Shown piece after piece: positions 38,174 to 48,419 of a stretch of DNA of 64,000 nucleotides (the first letter of the stretch is position 1; the number at the start of each line of letters is the position of its first letter). Source of the stretch: Amaranthus tricolor (Eukaryota; Streptophyta; Magnoliopsida; Caryophyllales; Amaranthaceae); NCBI RefSeq assembly GCF_026212465.1, contig NC_080057.1, positions 24,926,647 to 24,990,646 of the forward strand. The letters run 5' to 3'. The position numbers and the translations under genes are program-made. The notes beneath the pieces were generated by a model. It searched no databases. It was not told where the DNA came from and worked only from the letters and a program-made list of their open reading frames with translations.

Positions 38174-38325
38174 TAGTGAAACATAATTCGCTACTTAGTA
38201 CGCCTTTTGGATTTGCAGTTCGCTCAAAATGGTTTAAAAATAGCCTAAAACCAATTATATTTCGCTTTTTTTATTCGCAATTCACAAGGCAATTAGCGAA
38301 TCATGTGACACTGTTTGCTCTGTTA
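38174..38325. repeat. Interspersed repeat shared with the pfkB intron
   Basis: Landmarks CGCCTTTTGGATTTGC, TTCGCTCAAAATGG and TTAGCGAATCATGTGACACTG occur in the same order as at 11084-11219. Confidence 0.6.
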
Positions 38326-38564
38326 TTACGATGCAGTTGTGTTCTTTTTTCTGCGGTTCAGTTGAATTGCTGAACCTTGTAGTTTTGATATTGTTGCCGG
38401 TTTCGTCAAGCAAGAAGACTTACTGCCTTGTTCGGCCGATCTCCTGCCATTTTGATGCTCGGTACAGAAGGAGCACTAGTTTTTCTGCTCATAGTCATAC
38501 TATGATCTAAAACTAATACATAACTTTGATTTATTATCCTATGAATTTGGAACCTTTTAATCTG

Positions 38565-38600
<36 letters not shown>

Positions 38601-38984
38601 AAAATGTGGTTTCTCTATTACTTAATAGTTATAAGATTTTTGTAATTACTATTCTTGAGTATTTAGGTGAAATATTGCAATAATTTGTTTAATTTTCCAC
38701 TTTATAACGTTACTTGATAATAAGTAATTATGATCAAGCTTCTAAAGTTGTAGAAAATAGTTATAATCATAGTCATCAATTTAATAACTTGCATATGTCG
38801 GGACCTGGGAAAGGAAGATAGTGGACATGCTATATCCGTGCTTTCTCCAAGATTGTTTTAACTTAAGATACCCCATATATAAGGTTTTTCACCATTATCA
38901 TTGGTGCATCTTCGGTCTCTTTAAAGTGATAGAAAGTAATAAAACACAAATTCTTTATGAGATTGTTTAAACGTAAGATGTATC

Positions 38985-39499
38985 GAAAATTTGAAATGAA
39001 TAAGATTAACTATAAAAAAAAAGCACCAAATAAGAGCAAAATCAACTTATTTTCAAAAGTAAGCGCCAAAATTTCAAACCCGAGGTATGAGTCTGTTTGC
39101 ATTTACTAATTGTGAATAAGTGATTTGATTCAAAAAAAAGCCAAAGAAACTGTTCGCATTTACTAACTGCGGACAGATTTTTCCTTAAATATAACAGCTT
39201 CTTTCTAAGTGCGAATAGAGGAGTCTGGTCAAACAGAGTCAACCTCCAGTTCACAGTTAGTAACTGCGAACAAGGAGTTGACCCTGTTTGACTAAGTTTT
39301 CCTCTGTTCGCACTTAGCAAGTTGGAACAGCTTAATTGACTTTTTTTTGACTAGTTTGTCTCTGTTCGCAATTACTAATTGCGAACAGCACCGAACTTGA
39401 GCTATAGGGCTGGAGGCGTTTACATTTGAAAATAAGTTGATTTTGCTCTTATTTGTACTTTTTTTTTTATATAATTAATCTTATCTATTTTAAATTTTC
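38985..39499. mobile_element. MULE-type MITE with GTTAGTAAC palindromes
   Basis: 515 bp. Ends read GAAAATTTGAAATGAATAAG inward on the left and GAAAATTTAAAATAGATAAG on the right. Flanked by AGATGTATC (38976-38984) and AGATGTACC (39500-39508), 8 of 9 matching. The arms carry AAATCAACTTATTTTCAAA and its partner. Palindromes of the GTTCGCAGTTAGTAACTGCGAAC type occur near 39097, 39150, 39248 and 39364. No coding capacity. Confidence 0.9.
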
Positions 39500-40358
39500 A
39501 GATGTACCCATATATAAGTGAAATGGCAACCTATAAAATGACGGTTTGAGAATTATAAGAGATATAAGTAATTTTGCCATCGCAAAACATAAGAATCTTG
39601 GTGATTGATAACAATGCTCTTAGTAAGAAGTTTAGATTATGACACAACATACAACACCATAGCTAGGAGACTAAACATAAGCATGTCGTACCACCGTGCT
39701 AAACCACTAGAAGGAGGAGCACACACTATACGAAGAAGATAAGCTCACGAGACACGTAAGAAATTACATTGAACTATTTTCATGTGTCCTAAACTTGAGC
39801 ATTTTGACTTGATCAATGATTTTAATTACATTTTCCATTATATTTGATGAAAATTTCTATGTTTGATTATGATTATGATGAATATGAGTACTTCTATTAA
39901 TCATTAATTAATTTTGCTATTTGATAGCTTTTGTGGTACAATTATTGCAGTATTAAGTGGTGATAATATCCCTCACGTTCATTATTTATAAATTATTAAG
40001 ATGCCTTTTAGTTTGTAGGTTTGTTCATTGTGGATTGACTAAGTTTATTTAAGTTCATAATCTATATTTTTAATTAAAATCATTTGTATTTCTACAAAAG
40101 CAATTAATTTATCATGGTATCGTATTTTTATTTTATTAACTACATCATAGAATAAATTAATTTAAACCTTCACAATTTGTATTTGATTACTTGAACTATT
40201 AAAAATTTATTAACTTATTTGAATTTAATTTTTAACTTAAATAGAATTTTTTGAGGGAGCGCGTGCTACCAATTAATTTATTCTAAAAATTTAAAATATT
40301 GATTAATGAATGTATTTGTTGCATCTGTGCTACTTATATGGACTACCCAATCAAAAAT

Positions 40359-40617
40359 TGTTTTTTTACTCACCAATTTCAAGCCTTAAAACACTTATTT
40401 TAAGATTTAAAATGATAATTTCAACATTAAAATTTCTGCTCTAATTCTTAATTTTTCTTCACTAAATGCGTAACTTCATTTTTTAACTGTTTTTTTACTC
40501 ACCAATTTCAAGCCTTAAAACACTTATTTTAAGGTTTAAAATGATAATTCCAACATTAAGATTTCTGCTCTAATTTTTAATTTTTCTTCACTAAATGCGT
40601 AACTTCATTTTTTAACC
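40359..40617. repeat. Two-copy tandem repeat, 129-bp unit
   Basis: TTTTTTTACTCACCAATTTC recurs exactly 129 bp later, and the whole unit through CTAAATGCGTAACTTCATTT is repeated with few changes. Confidence 0.9.
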
Positions 40618-40905
40618 ATCTACTCCAACTGTTAAAATGTTTATTATAAGGCTTCAAATCTCTACATTAAGGTTTGAAGTCCATACTACAAGCCTTAATT
40701 TTCCTTCACTAATGTTTAAAATGACTACCATAAGACTTAAAATGTGAACTTCAAAGGTTATAGGTTGTCAATTTCAAGGTCTAAAATGTTCATTTCAAAC
40801 TTTAATATGACAACTTCATATTTTTTAATATTATTTTTTGTCATTTTTATTAATGGGCTGAATATCCATGATAGGGCTTGGTTTGTGGGTGGACTGGGTG
40901 GACAT

Positions 40906-41372
40906 GAGATTTGAGAAGTTTTGAACAACATAAGCCTTTTTCCTAAACAAAATCACAAAATAAGCTTGGAAAAATTATATTTTCCAAAATAAGTGTCTTC
41001 CTGTTCAAACTTATGGTATGGTAAATTGGTAATATTCGTTGTTGCTAACAGTGGGCAATAACTAAACCTGAATCAAAAAAGTCAGCCAAGCATCGACTGC
41101 TGACACTAACAGGGTGCGATTGCTCGGCTGGCTTTTTTTGATTTAGTTGAATGTTGTTGACTTTGGATTTCAATGGTTTGCTGTTAGTAATAAAAGGCGA
41201 TTGTCTTCCCATATACCTTAATCTAAGTATTTGTTCGCATATGGCTTGCTGTTGGTAACAACGGGTGATTGATGGGCAAACTTTTTTTACTCAGTTTAAG
41301 TAATTGTCCACTGTTGCTAACAGAGTACATTACCTACCTCAGGCTTGGAATAGGAGATACGTATTTTGGGAA
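40906..41372. mobile_element. Diverged MULE-like relic with GTTGCTAACAG motifs
   Basis: Contains CAAAATAAGC, TTTTCCAAAATAAGTG and its inverted partner near 41357, and several degenerate GTTGCTAACAG segments. It looks like an old member of the palindrome-bearing MITE group, closest to the copy at 45230-45609. The left end GAGATTTGA is only a guess and the right end was not found. Confidence 0.5.
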
Positions 41373-41939
41373 AAAATGTGATACCATGAATTGAACTTTA
41401 AAAATGATTGATAAACTACTCATATCAACAAGGTGCATCTTCTTATCTAGGGAGTCTATTTGCTAAGAACTCCACAGTTAAGTGTGCTTGGTGGGGAGCA
41501 ATCAAGAGTGGGGTGAAAGTGCGCTAAAAAGACTTGTGTTGATTTGTGGGGCTAGTATACAATCTCCATGGGTAATCATCAGCAGTCCGATGGGTTGGGG
41601 TGTTACAATAAAGTTTTCCATGTTCATTTTGAGAATTTTTTTACAAAAAAAAGCTTTTTTCCAAATTTTCTATGCAAATTCTTGTATAAGACAGTATCAC
41701 GATGAGACATCCCTCATACATGGGTTAAATAACTCAACAATAAAAATTTATATAGGCTTTTATTTTGAAATCGCCTCTCTGCGAGACAGTCTCATACAAA
41801 ACCGACTAAATTTTCACAGGTTAGTTGTAGAAAATTTAGTTGGGTCAAATTTAGAAAGAATTGGATAACAGATGATGAAAATTTGAAATGATTAATGCTT
41901 TGTTTGAGAATGGACATTTGATTTATAAATCCTGAATTG

Positions 41940-42069
41940 GAGTATTTGAAAAAAATAAGATTATTTAACAATTTAATTCCAAAAATAAGCTCCGTGAAAA
42001 CTTATTTCCCAAAATAAGCGTCCGTACATCCAAGCCTAGCCTCGGTTTAAATCGCTGTTACTAACAGCG

Positions 42070-42100
<31 letters not shown>

Positions 42101-42238
42101 TTAAATGTCCAAAGTCGCTGTTACTAACAGCGACTTTGAGGTTAACTGGTAACTCCTTCACCTCGTCAGCTGGAATAAGGAAGTAACTGAGAACTGAAAA
42201 CTTAAAACGCATTAAGTCGCTGTTAGTAACAGCGACTT

Positions 42239-42269
<31 letters not shown>

Positions 42270-42469
42270 TTTTTTTTTTTTTTTTAAGTCGCTGTTAGTA
42301 ACAGCGACTTTGGGCTTTTAATTTTTTTTTTTTCTCTTTCGCTGTTACTAACAGCGACTCTTGCCGAACCTAGGCTTGGATGTACGGACGCTTATTTTGG
42401 GAAATAAGTTTTCACGGAGCTTATTTTTGGAATTAAGTTGTTAAATAATCTTATTTTTTTCAAATTTTC
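41940..42469. mobile_element. Short MULE derivative (MITE) related to the 2407-5907 MULE
   Basis: 530 bp, flanked by perfect 10-bp repeats TCCTGAATTG (41930-41939 and 42470-42479). The terminal arms match those of the large MULE through AATAAGATTATTTAACAA, AAAATAAGCGTCCGTACATC and TCGCTGTTACTAACAGCGA. The interior has no transposase. It consists of several 24-bp palindromes (AAGTCGCTGTTA.TAACAGCGACTT) separated by long A and T tracts, including an A26/T21 junction near 42265. This is a deletion derivative, probably moved in trans. Confidence 0.93.
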
Positions 42470-42479
42470 TCCTGAATTG

Positions 42480-43985
42480 CCTCAATGTACTTGTTTGAGA
42501 GGTCATAAAACTCAATTTTAAAATTTAGCCCAATTCCAATCTAATTCCAATACTCTTTAAAATAGCCCATGGTAAAATGACGGCCCATGATCTGTCATTT
42601 CAAATTCAATCTACCTCTCCCACTTTCAAAAACCCTATTTTCATCTGCCTCGATCCACCATTGTTCATTGCTTTAAAGCTTTTCGTCCTTATTTTTAGAT
42701 ATACTTCATCTCTTGCTTTCTATTTCTCTATCGAGCTCGGTACCGATAGAACCAATGTAGGCGATTTAGTTGTTGCTGTTTTTATACTCTTTTCGTCATT
42801 GTTGAGTTCGTATCTTTGGAGGTATTTCCGGAATAAAATTCTTAAATTTCAGTTTAGATTTTAGAGTTATCCGGAAGAGTCTAATTTTACAACGCTGTAA
42901 TGGTGAAAAATTTAAGAAACAGAAATTTCCAGAAAACTAACTTCTTGGAATTTTGATGCTTTTAAGAATTTGAGTGAAATTTCTCCCACCGTTCAATCTC
43001 ATCTTAAACAAGTTGATTTATTGTTTTGTCATTTTTGTCTAATTTTGTCTGTATTTGATGTAACGTAGTTAGATTGAGTGTGATTTAGGAAGCACTTCTT
43101 ACTTCTTAACGCCAACTATACACCGAATCATACGAGACTTTGTCTTCCAATTCATAATCTTGCCTTCTCAATCTTCTCTTCTGCGATTTGACTTTTGGAG
43201 CAAGTTTTAATCTTCATCTCCGTCTTTCCAGAATTTTGTTACCTGTTGGCGGATGGTTTCTCTGATTTTACTTGTCAGAAACTAAGACTTAAGTAATTGA
43301 TCGCTTGTTTAACTCTTAAATTGGTAATAAATTGACAAATCTCTTTATGAATACTTTAGATTCTGGGGTTTTATGCGGATTTTGTTGGTGGGTTTCTGAT
43401 AATTTAGGGTTTTATTGATAAAATCTTTGACGGGTCTTTTTTTTCCGAATTTATTTGCTGGGAATCGAAAATTAAAGAAATTGTTGAAAATGGACATTCA
43501 TATGAGCTGAATTGTGATGATTGTTCAGAGTCTTATTCTGAAGGAGACAGGCATGACTAAAAGGGGATCCTCCTTTTAGATATTTAGGTGTGCCTCTTTC
43601 TTCCAGAAAGCTCAATTATAGCCAATGTAGACCTTTAGTTGAGAAGATTACTGCTGATTCGACTGTTGTAACATTGTTAAATTGAGTGTAATTTAAGAAT
43701 TTCAATCATGATTATTGGGTGTTCGTAGTGTTTAATGATTTCTGGGTTTTGCTTTTTCTTTTTTGAAAAATAAATTGTGTACTGTCGAATTTGAAAGTTT
43801 CGTCATTCTATAAACTTTATTTTCTCATCACTTCATTATTGAATCTTGTTCTTCTTCTATTTACATTATTAAAGGGTTAAAAGTTAAATCATATACTTCT
43901 ACTAGAAGTGTCAAAGATTATTAATGTTGATAATAATTTATACAATTTCTAAGTACTTATTAATTGCAAAATACTACCATGTATC
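42480..43985. other. Spacer with a small LINE relic
   Basis: Mostly without recognisable features. A frame at 42577-42864 has no known domain. A short LINE fragment lies at 43570-43668. Confidence 0.5.
43570..43668 (+). mobile_element. L1-type LINE fragment
   Basis: Translates in one frame to PFRYLGVPLSSRKLNYSQ and onward to CRPLVEKIT, the conserved segment after the RT domain of plant L1 elements. Only about 100 bp are recognisable. Confidence 0.75.
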
Positions 43986-44009
43986 CTAAGTGATAAAATT
44001 TTTTTTTTT

Positions 44010-44420
44010 GTGGGAAGACAAAAAATGTCTGATCAATTTAGTATTCAAGAATCCAGAAAGCGTGCAAGGGAGAATGTGGATCAAGATAAGCAAGTTGTTA
44101 TGGCGATTGTAGATTTTTTCATGACTATTGTTGTGGCTTGGTTTGATTTGAGGTATAGAGTAAAGGAAATAATATGGAATCAACAAGAACGTACGGATAG
44201 ACGAACAGTTTGGATGGCGGTTGATGAATGATAGAATATGTAGGGAGCAATTACGTCTAGACAAACGATATTTTGAGAAATTGTGCAATATTTTACAATT
44301 TAAGGGTGGTTTAGTGACTACAAGATATGTTACAGTGAGAGAAATTGTTGCAATGTTTCTTCATGTTCTTGCACATGATTTGAAAAATAGAACAATACAA
44401 GCAACCTTTGCTCCACAAAT
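44010..44420 (+). pseudogene. PIF/Harbinger transposase N-terminal fragment
   Basis: Two overlapping frames (44025-44231 and 44221-44418) together read like the start of a PIF/Harbinger-type nuclease: MAVDE, then ICREQLRLDKRYFEKLCNIL, VTVREIVAMFLHVLAHDLKN, RTIQATF. A frameshift separates the two near 44225. The frame is then lost where the truncated MITE at 44425-44626 begins. The catalytic domain is absent. Confidence 0.75.
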
Positions 44421-44424
44421 ACGC

Positions 44425-44626
44425 AAGTCAAAACAAGTCAAACAGTTATTCACAGTTAGTAACTGCGAACAACTATTTTGTCTTTTTTGACCTGTTCGCA
44501 GTTACTAACTGCGAACAGCCTCAAACCACAGGCTTGGGATTTTCACGCTTACTTTTGAAATCAAATTGAAAGTTGTACTATTTGGTTCATTTTATTGATA
44601 AATTCTCTTATACATTTCAAATTTTC
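44425..44626. mobile_element. Left-truncated MULE-type MITE abutting the Harbinger fragment
   Basis: The right end (CATTTCAAATTTTC), the segments TTTCACGCTTACTTTTGAAATC and CCTCAAACCACAGGCTTGGG, and two palindromes (CACAGTTAGTAACTGCG at about 44452 and GTTCGCAGTTACTAACTGCG at about 44494) match the right half of the element at 16036-16414. No left terminus or target duplication is present. Confidence 0.8.
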
Positions 44627-45229
44627 ACAGATGATTTGGCTCAAAATACACAGTTAGTTTTGGGCTAAGAAATTAAAAAAAAAAAAAAAAAAGAAGATGC
44701 CCACCAGTCTTAAACGTTGATTAATTTATTTTATTATTTATTATTCCTTAATTTTATGGTTTTTTTTGTTTATTTATGAAGTATATATTCATAAGATAAT
44801 CTAGTTATGTACTTTTATATTGACTTACTTATAATTTGTATCATAAGTATTTAAAAATCATAATCATAATATCATAAATTATAAATACTAATAATTTAAC
44901 TAAAATAACAAAATGATACGCTGTAAGAAAACCGAGAAATTGAACAACTTATAGTAATAGTAATTTTCTTACATGGTATATATTTAGTATGAGTTACTCT
45001 TGTGAGAGATCATCTTTCATAAGACAGCCTCAAAACAAGAAATTTATATGCTACTACTTTGTATTAATTAACTATTAGCCTATATATAAAACGCATCTCA
45101 CTGTAAGACCGTCTCATATAAACATTTGTAATATAGTATAATATCTAAATCAAATCATTGATGGCCCGTTTTATCCACATGTTAACCCACACAATAGGCT
45201 TTCAGTATTGGGCCATGTTAAAGTTATTT

Positions 45230-45609
45230 TCAAAAATTCAAGAAAATAAGCATAATGGGCCATTACTTAAGCCGAGTTAACAAAAGACAGCCAAATAATC
45301 TCTCATTGTTAGTAAGAGTGCCATATACGAACAAAAGGTTAGAATAAGGTATGTGGGTAAACAATTTCGTGCCGTTACTAATAGCAAGCCATTAACATCC
45401 AAAGTCAATGACAATAAAAAAGTCAATAAAAGTCAACCCAATCGTCCTCTATTAGTAAGAGCGAACGATTACTTAACTGACTTCTTTTACTCAGTTCAAG
45501 TAATCATCCGCTGTTAGCAACAGTGAATACAACCAAATCTTAGCATTGGACTAGAACACGCTTATTTTAAGAATTTTTTTCCAAATAAGCTTATTTTCTT
45601 CAAATTCTC
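45230..45609. mobile_element. Diverged MULE-like MITE
   Basis: Right end AAATAAGCTTATTTTCTTCAAATTCTC; left AAAATTCAAGAAAATAAGC is its inverted partner. The interior has GTTAGTAAGAG and CCGCTGTTAGCAACAGTG. No target duplication is clear, so this is an old copy. Confidence 0.55.
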
Positions 45610-46077
45610 AATTCTTTTCACTATTTTCCTTTTATGGGCACATCACGCTGAATGTAATATTTATATCAGTTAATCATCATCATAATGCCCAATGTATCTC
45701 TCTTAAACACTACGATAGATTCTATCCAGAAACGACAAATCATACTCATAATAGAAGATGCAGCCAACTAATCAAGCAGCTCAAGAAAGACTGCAAAGAA
45801 AGCAAAGCATGACAATACAAAATAAACACGCAATAGCTGGCAAGATAATAATTAAGGCTAATAATAACATAACTAAAGAAATATAAAAACAATCATAAAA
45901 ACGACATCTATTAATAATTAAAATTAATAATTATAGCACATTCAAAGGAAAAAGTATATTTATTCAAGATCCAAACACGAAAAGCTAAGTAATGAAAAGA
46001 ACAAAGTAAAGTATAAAATGTCTTGTAGTTGCAAATCATACAACTTTGACATTTAAATAAGGCTAAATTAAAGTTGA

Positions 46078-47409
46078 TCATCTTTTGAGTTTAGCTTGGT
46101 TAAGCAGCACCAAACTCTCCATATAAGTACCAAAGTAGCTAATTTTATGAGAATTCGTCAGGTGCTGAACTTCAGTAGTTTCAATATTATACGACTTCAA
46201 TTGATCGTCATAACATGCTAAAAATGTATGATTCCTTTCATCATATACGATATTATGATGTTTGTCGATTACTGCGAAGATTCCACGTGCTCCTGCACAG
46301 GCTCCTTCACGTGGTTTAACAGTTGAATCTCTAACAAGATATTGGCACCATTGTTGCTTAGGCTTCCCAGCATTGTTAACTTTTAAGATTCCACAATCTT
46401 GTGTATAAGCTTTTTCTAGGGGTTTCACCGTTGAATCTCTAATAAGGTTTTGACACCATTGTTGCTTGGCTTTTTCAACATTGTTATCCTTATCTATTAC
46501 CCAAATACAAATTTCTGAATAGGAAATACCAAAAACCGCTAATGATCCACTTAAGATGAATACGATTTTCAAATAATCGTCATCAAGAACAATAGGTAAT
46601 TCTTTAATTCCAAATGTTTCATCTTCAAAATCAAAATAAACAAGATTTTTACCGTTGCATAACAAAGTAGGCTTCCAATAAACCACCCCTTGCGAGTAAA
46701 CAACATTATCATGTGTATAAACACCCGAATCATAATTCTTTGTTAAAGCTAAAGATCTTCCCAATACATTAACCCAATTGGGTTTAACTTTCCAACGATT
46801 TTCCCTTAGTGAATAGATTGCCATCTCAACTTCTAATCTTTCTCCTTTTTTATCTTCTCTAAAGACAAGTACTCTATAATCATAACTAGAAGGTACAAAT
46901 CCGAGACAAAAATGAAAATCCAATTTTGAATATGTTTTAGTTAGAGGACAGGGAGGAATTTCCAATAATTTATATATGGAAGGATTCCATAAAAAAAGTT
47001 GTTCATCCTGAATCCAAAATCTTTCTCTTCTTACCAACATCAATCCATTAACCATATCAGTTTCATGATAAAAGCGATTAAACATATCATGATCTGGTAT
47101 GCATGATATATGATTTTTGTAATTATTATCGCTTTGATAGATAATGAATGAATTTTGTACACTTCGAATCAGTCTCCCGTAAAAGGCGTAAATGTTAAAA
47201 CGACTATTATTACGTTTGTTGCCATTGTAAAATTCTAGGTGCCTATATGTAAAATAATGGGAGTCAATCAAAGAACACCATGTTTTACAAACACACCTGA
47301 TTTGTAACAAAGTTTTGGTTGGCAAATATGCCAACACTTCCATCCATAAGACGTCTGGAATTAAATACTTGTCCTCCAACACCTTTGTTCTTTCACAAGT
47401 AAGTATCAT
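46078..47409 (-). CDS. F-box protein (F-box associated / kelch-like type)
   Basis: A 443-residue frame. Residues 17-60 (IPDVLWMEVLAYLPTKTLLQIRCVCKTWCSLIDS) form the F-box, which binds SKP1/ASK in SCF ubiquitin ligases. The rest has features of an F-box-associated propeller region: LFLWNPSIYKLLEIP, the FVPSSYDYRVLVF segment, MAIYSLRENRWK, VVYWKPTLL and LVYFDFEDETF. A segment of about 45 residues is duplicated in tandem: KQQWCQNLIRDSTVKP and KQQWCQYLVRDSTVKP. The mRNA leader seems spliced: a minus-strand donor GTGAGT at 48308 and an acceptor AACAG at 47431 give a 0.9-kb 5'-UTR intron. Substrate unknown. A decayed inverted copy lies at 50085-51396. Confidence 0.88.
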   Translation of the reverse strand: MILTCERTKVLEDKYLIPDVLWMEVLAYLPTKTLLQIRCVCKTWCSLIDSHYFTYRHLEFYNGNKRNNSRFNIYAFYGRLIRSVQNSFIIYQSDNNYKNHISCIPDHDMFNRFYHETDMVNGLMLVRRERFWIQDEQLFLWNPSIYKLLEIPPCPLTKTYSKLDFHFCLGFVPSSYDYRVLVFREDKKGERLEVEMAIYSLRENRWKVKPNWVNVLGRSLALTKNYDSGVYTHDNVVYSQGVVYWKPTLLCNGKNLVYFDFEDETFGIKELPIVLDDDYLKIVFILSGSLAVFGISYSEICIWVIDKDNNVEKAKQQWCQNLIRDSTVKPLEKAYTQDCGILKVNNAGKPKQQWCQYLVRDSTVKPREGACAGARGIFAVIDKHHNIVYDERNHTFLACYDDQLKSYNIETTEVQHLTNSHKISYFGTYMESLVLLNQAKLKR

Positions 47410-47430
47410 CGTATCAATAATAAAAAGTAT

Positions 47431-48308
47431 CTGTTCATTTAAAAAAAAAGATACAATAAGAGAATCTAAAAAAAAACCTTAAATAACAAGCTTTTCTATG
47501 CATTTACGCCAAATAATAAATCCTCAAAAAGACATACATAAAATGATTTACAAGTTGTTTCTATTTGCAGGTTTGATTTGTTTGGTTATGTTTGGTTACA
47601 TTTAAAATCTCCTAATCTTTAGCCTAAAAACAAATTCATGATAATTAATCTCTCCCTTATAGTTGTTCCTTTTTGCAAGTTTAGTTTGTTTTATTTGTTC
47701 CACCTATAAAAATCTTTCTAACAAATTTTAGATAAAATTAAGGCTATTTTTGAAGGAACAAGGGGACTCTATTATATTAAAAATGAACCCTAAAAATCCT
47801 AAATTTCTAAATATCAAAAACAATAAATTCTGAATATTATGATTGTACGAAAAAAACAAACAAAAATAATAAAATTCATCCAAATTTGCAACATAAACAA
47901 AATTCAATAGTAAAATAAAAAATTAACACTAAACATGTAAAACATATAGACAGACTACAGTAACCAAGTGAGCTATTCCTGTTATCAATATCAATCAATA
48001 ATCCAAAAAAAATCCCTAAATATCAAAGATAATAAACCCTAAATATAAAAATTAAGAACAATTTCATCATAACCAAGAACAATTTCAAAATAAACCCTAA
48101 AATTCCTAAATCCCTATATTCAAAAACAATAAACTATTAATATCAAAATTCAAACGGAAAAAAAAATCAAAAATAAATTCATCCAGAATTTTGAAAATAA
48201 TCAAGATTTAAGAACAAATTAATAAATAAAATTCCTTTCTAACAAAAAAAACGCTAAAATTCCTATAAAATGCAAGAATTAAGAACAAATCACGATGAGA
48301 AGACTCAC
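47431..48308 (-). other. Predicted 5'-UTR intron of the F-box gene
   Basis: On the minus strand it begins CC|GTGAGTC and ends TTAAATGAACAG|ATAC, 21 bp before the ATG. The leader exon (48309 to about 48420) has a duplicated segment with GGCGGCAGACGAAGGAGGAT. The acceptor region is conserved in the inverted pseudogene copy. Confidence 0.6.
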
Positions 48309-48419
48309 GGAGTAATGTTGTGCACTGGTGCAACGTATAACCGTTGAAAAAGAAGGATGAACGGCGGCAGACGAAGGAGGATTAATGGCGGCAGACGAAG
48401 GAGGATTAATGGCTTACAG

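Larger units (their letters stand above)
38121..41939. other. Intergenic region 3' of RPC5, repeats only
   Basis: Holds the interspersed repeat at 38174-38325, a poly-T tract at about 38570-38599, the MITE at 38985-39499, a two-copy 129-bp tandem repeat at about 40359-40617 and a diverged MULE-like relic at about 40906-41372. A frame at 41482-41868 has no recognisable domain. Confidence 0.65.

Noticed and set aside
38089..38373. An extended last exon of RPC5 or a separate small gene
   Set aside because: The RPC5 frame ends cleanly at 38120 after the conserved AWVLKSGDG segment, and the overlapping frame runs into an interspersed repeat.
42577..42864. A 95-codon hydrophobic frame as a small membrane protein gene
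   Set aside because: No homology recognised, no promoter or splice context, and it lies among transposon relics.
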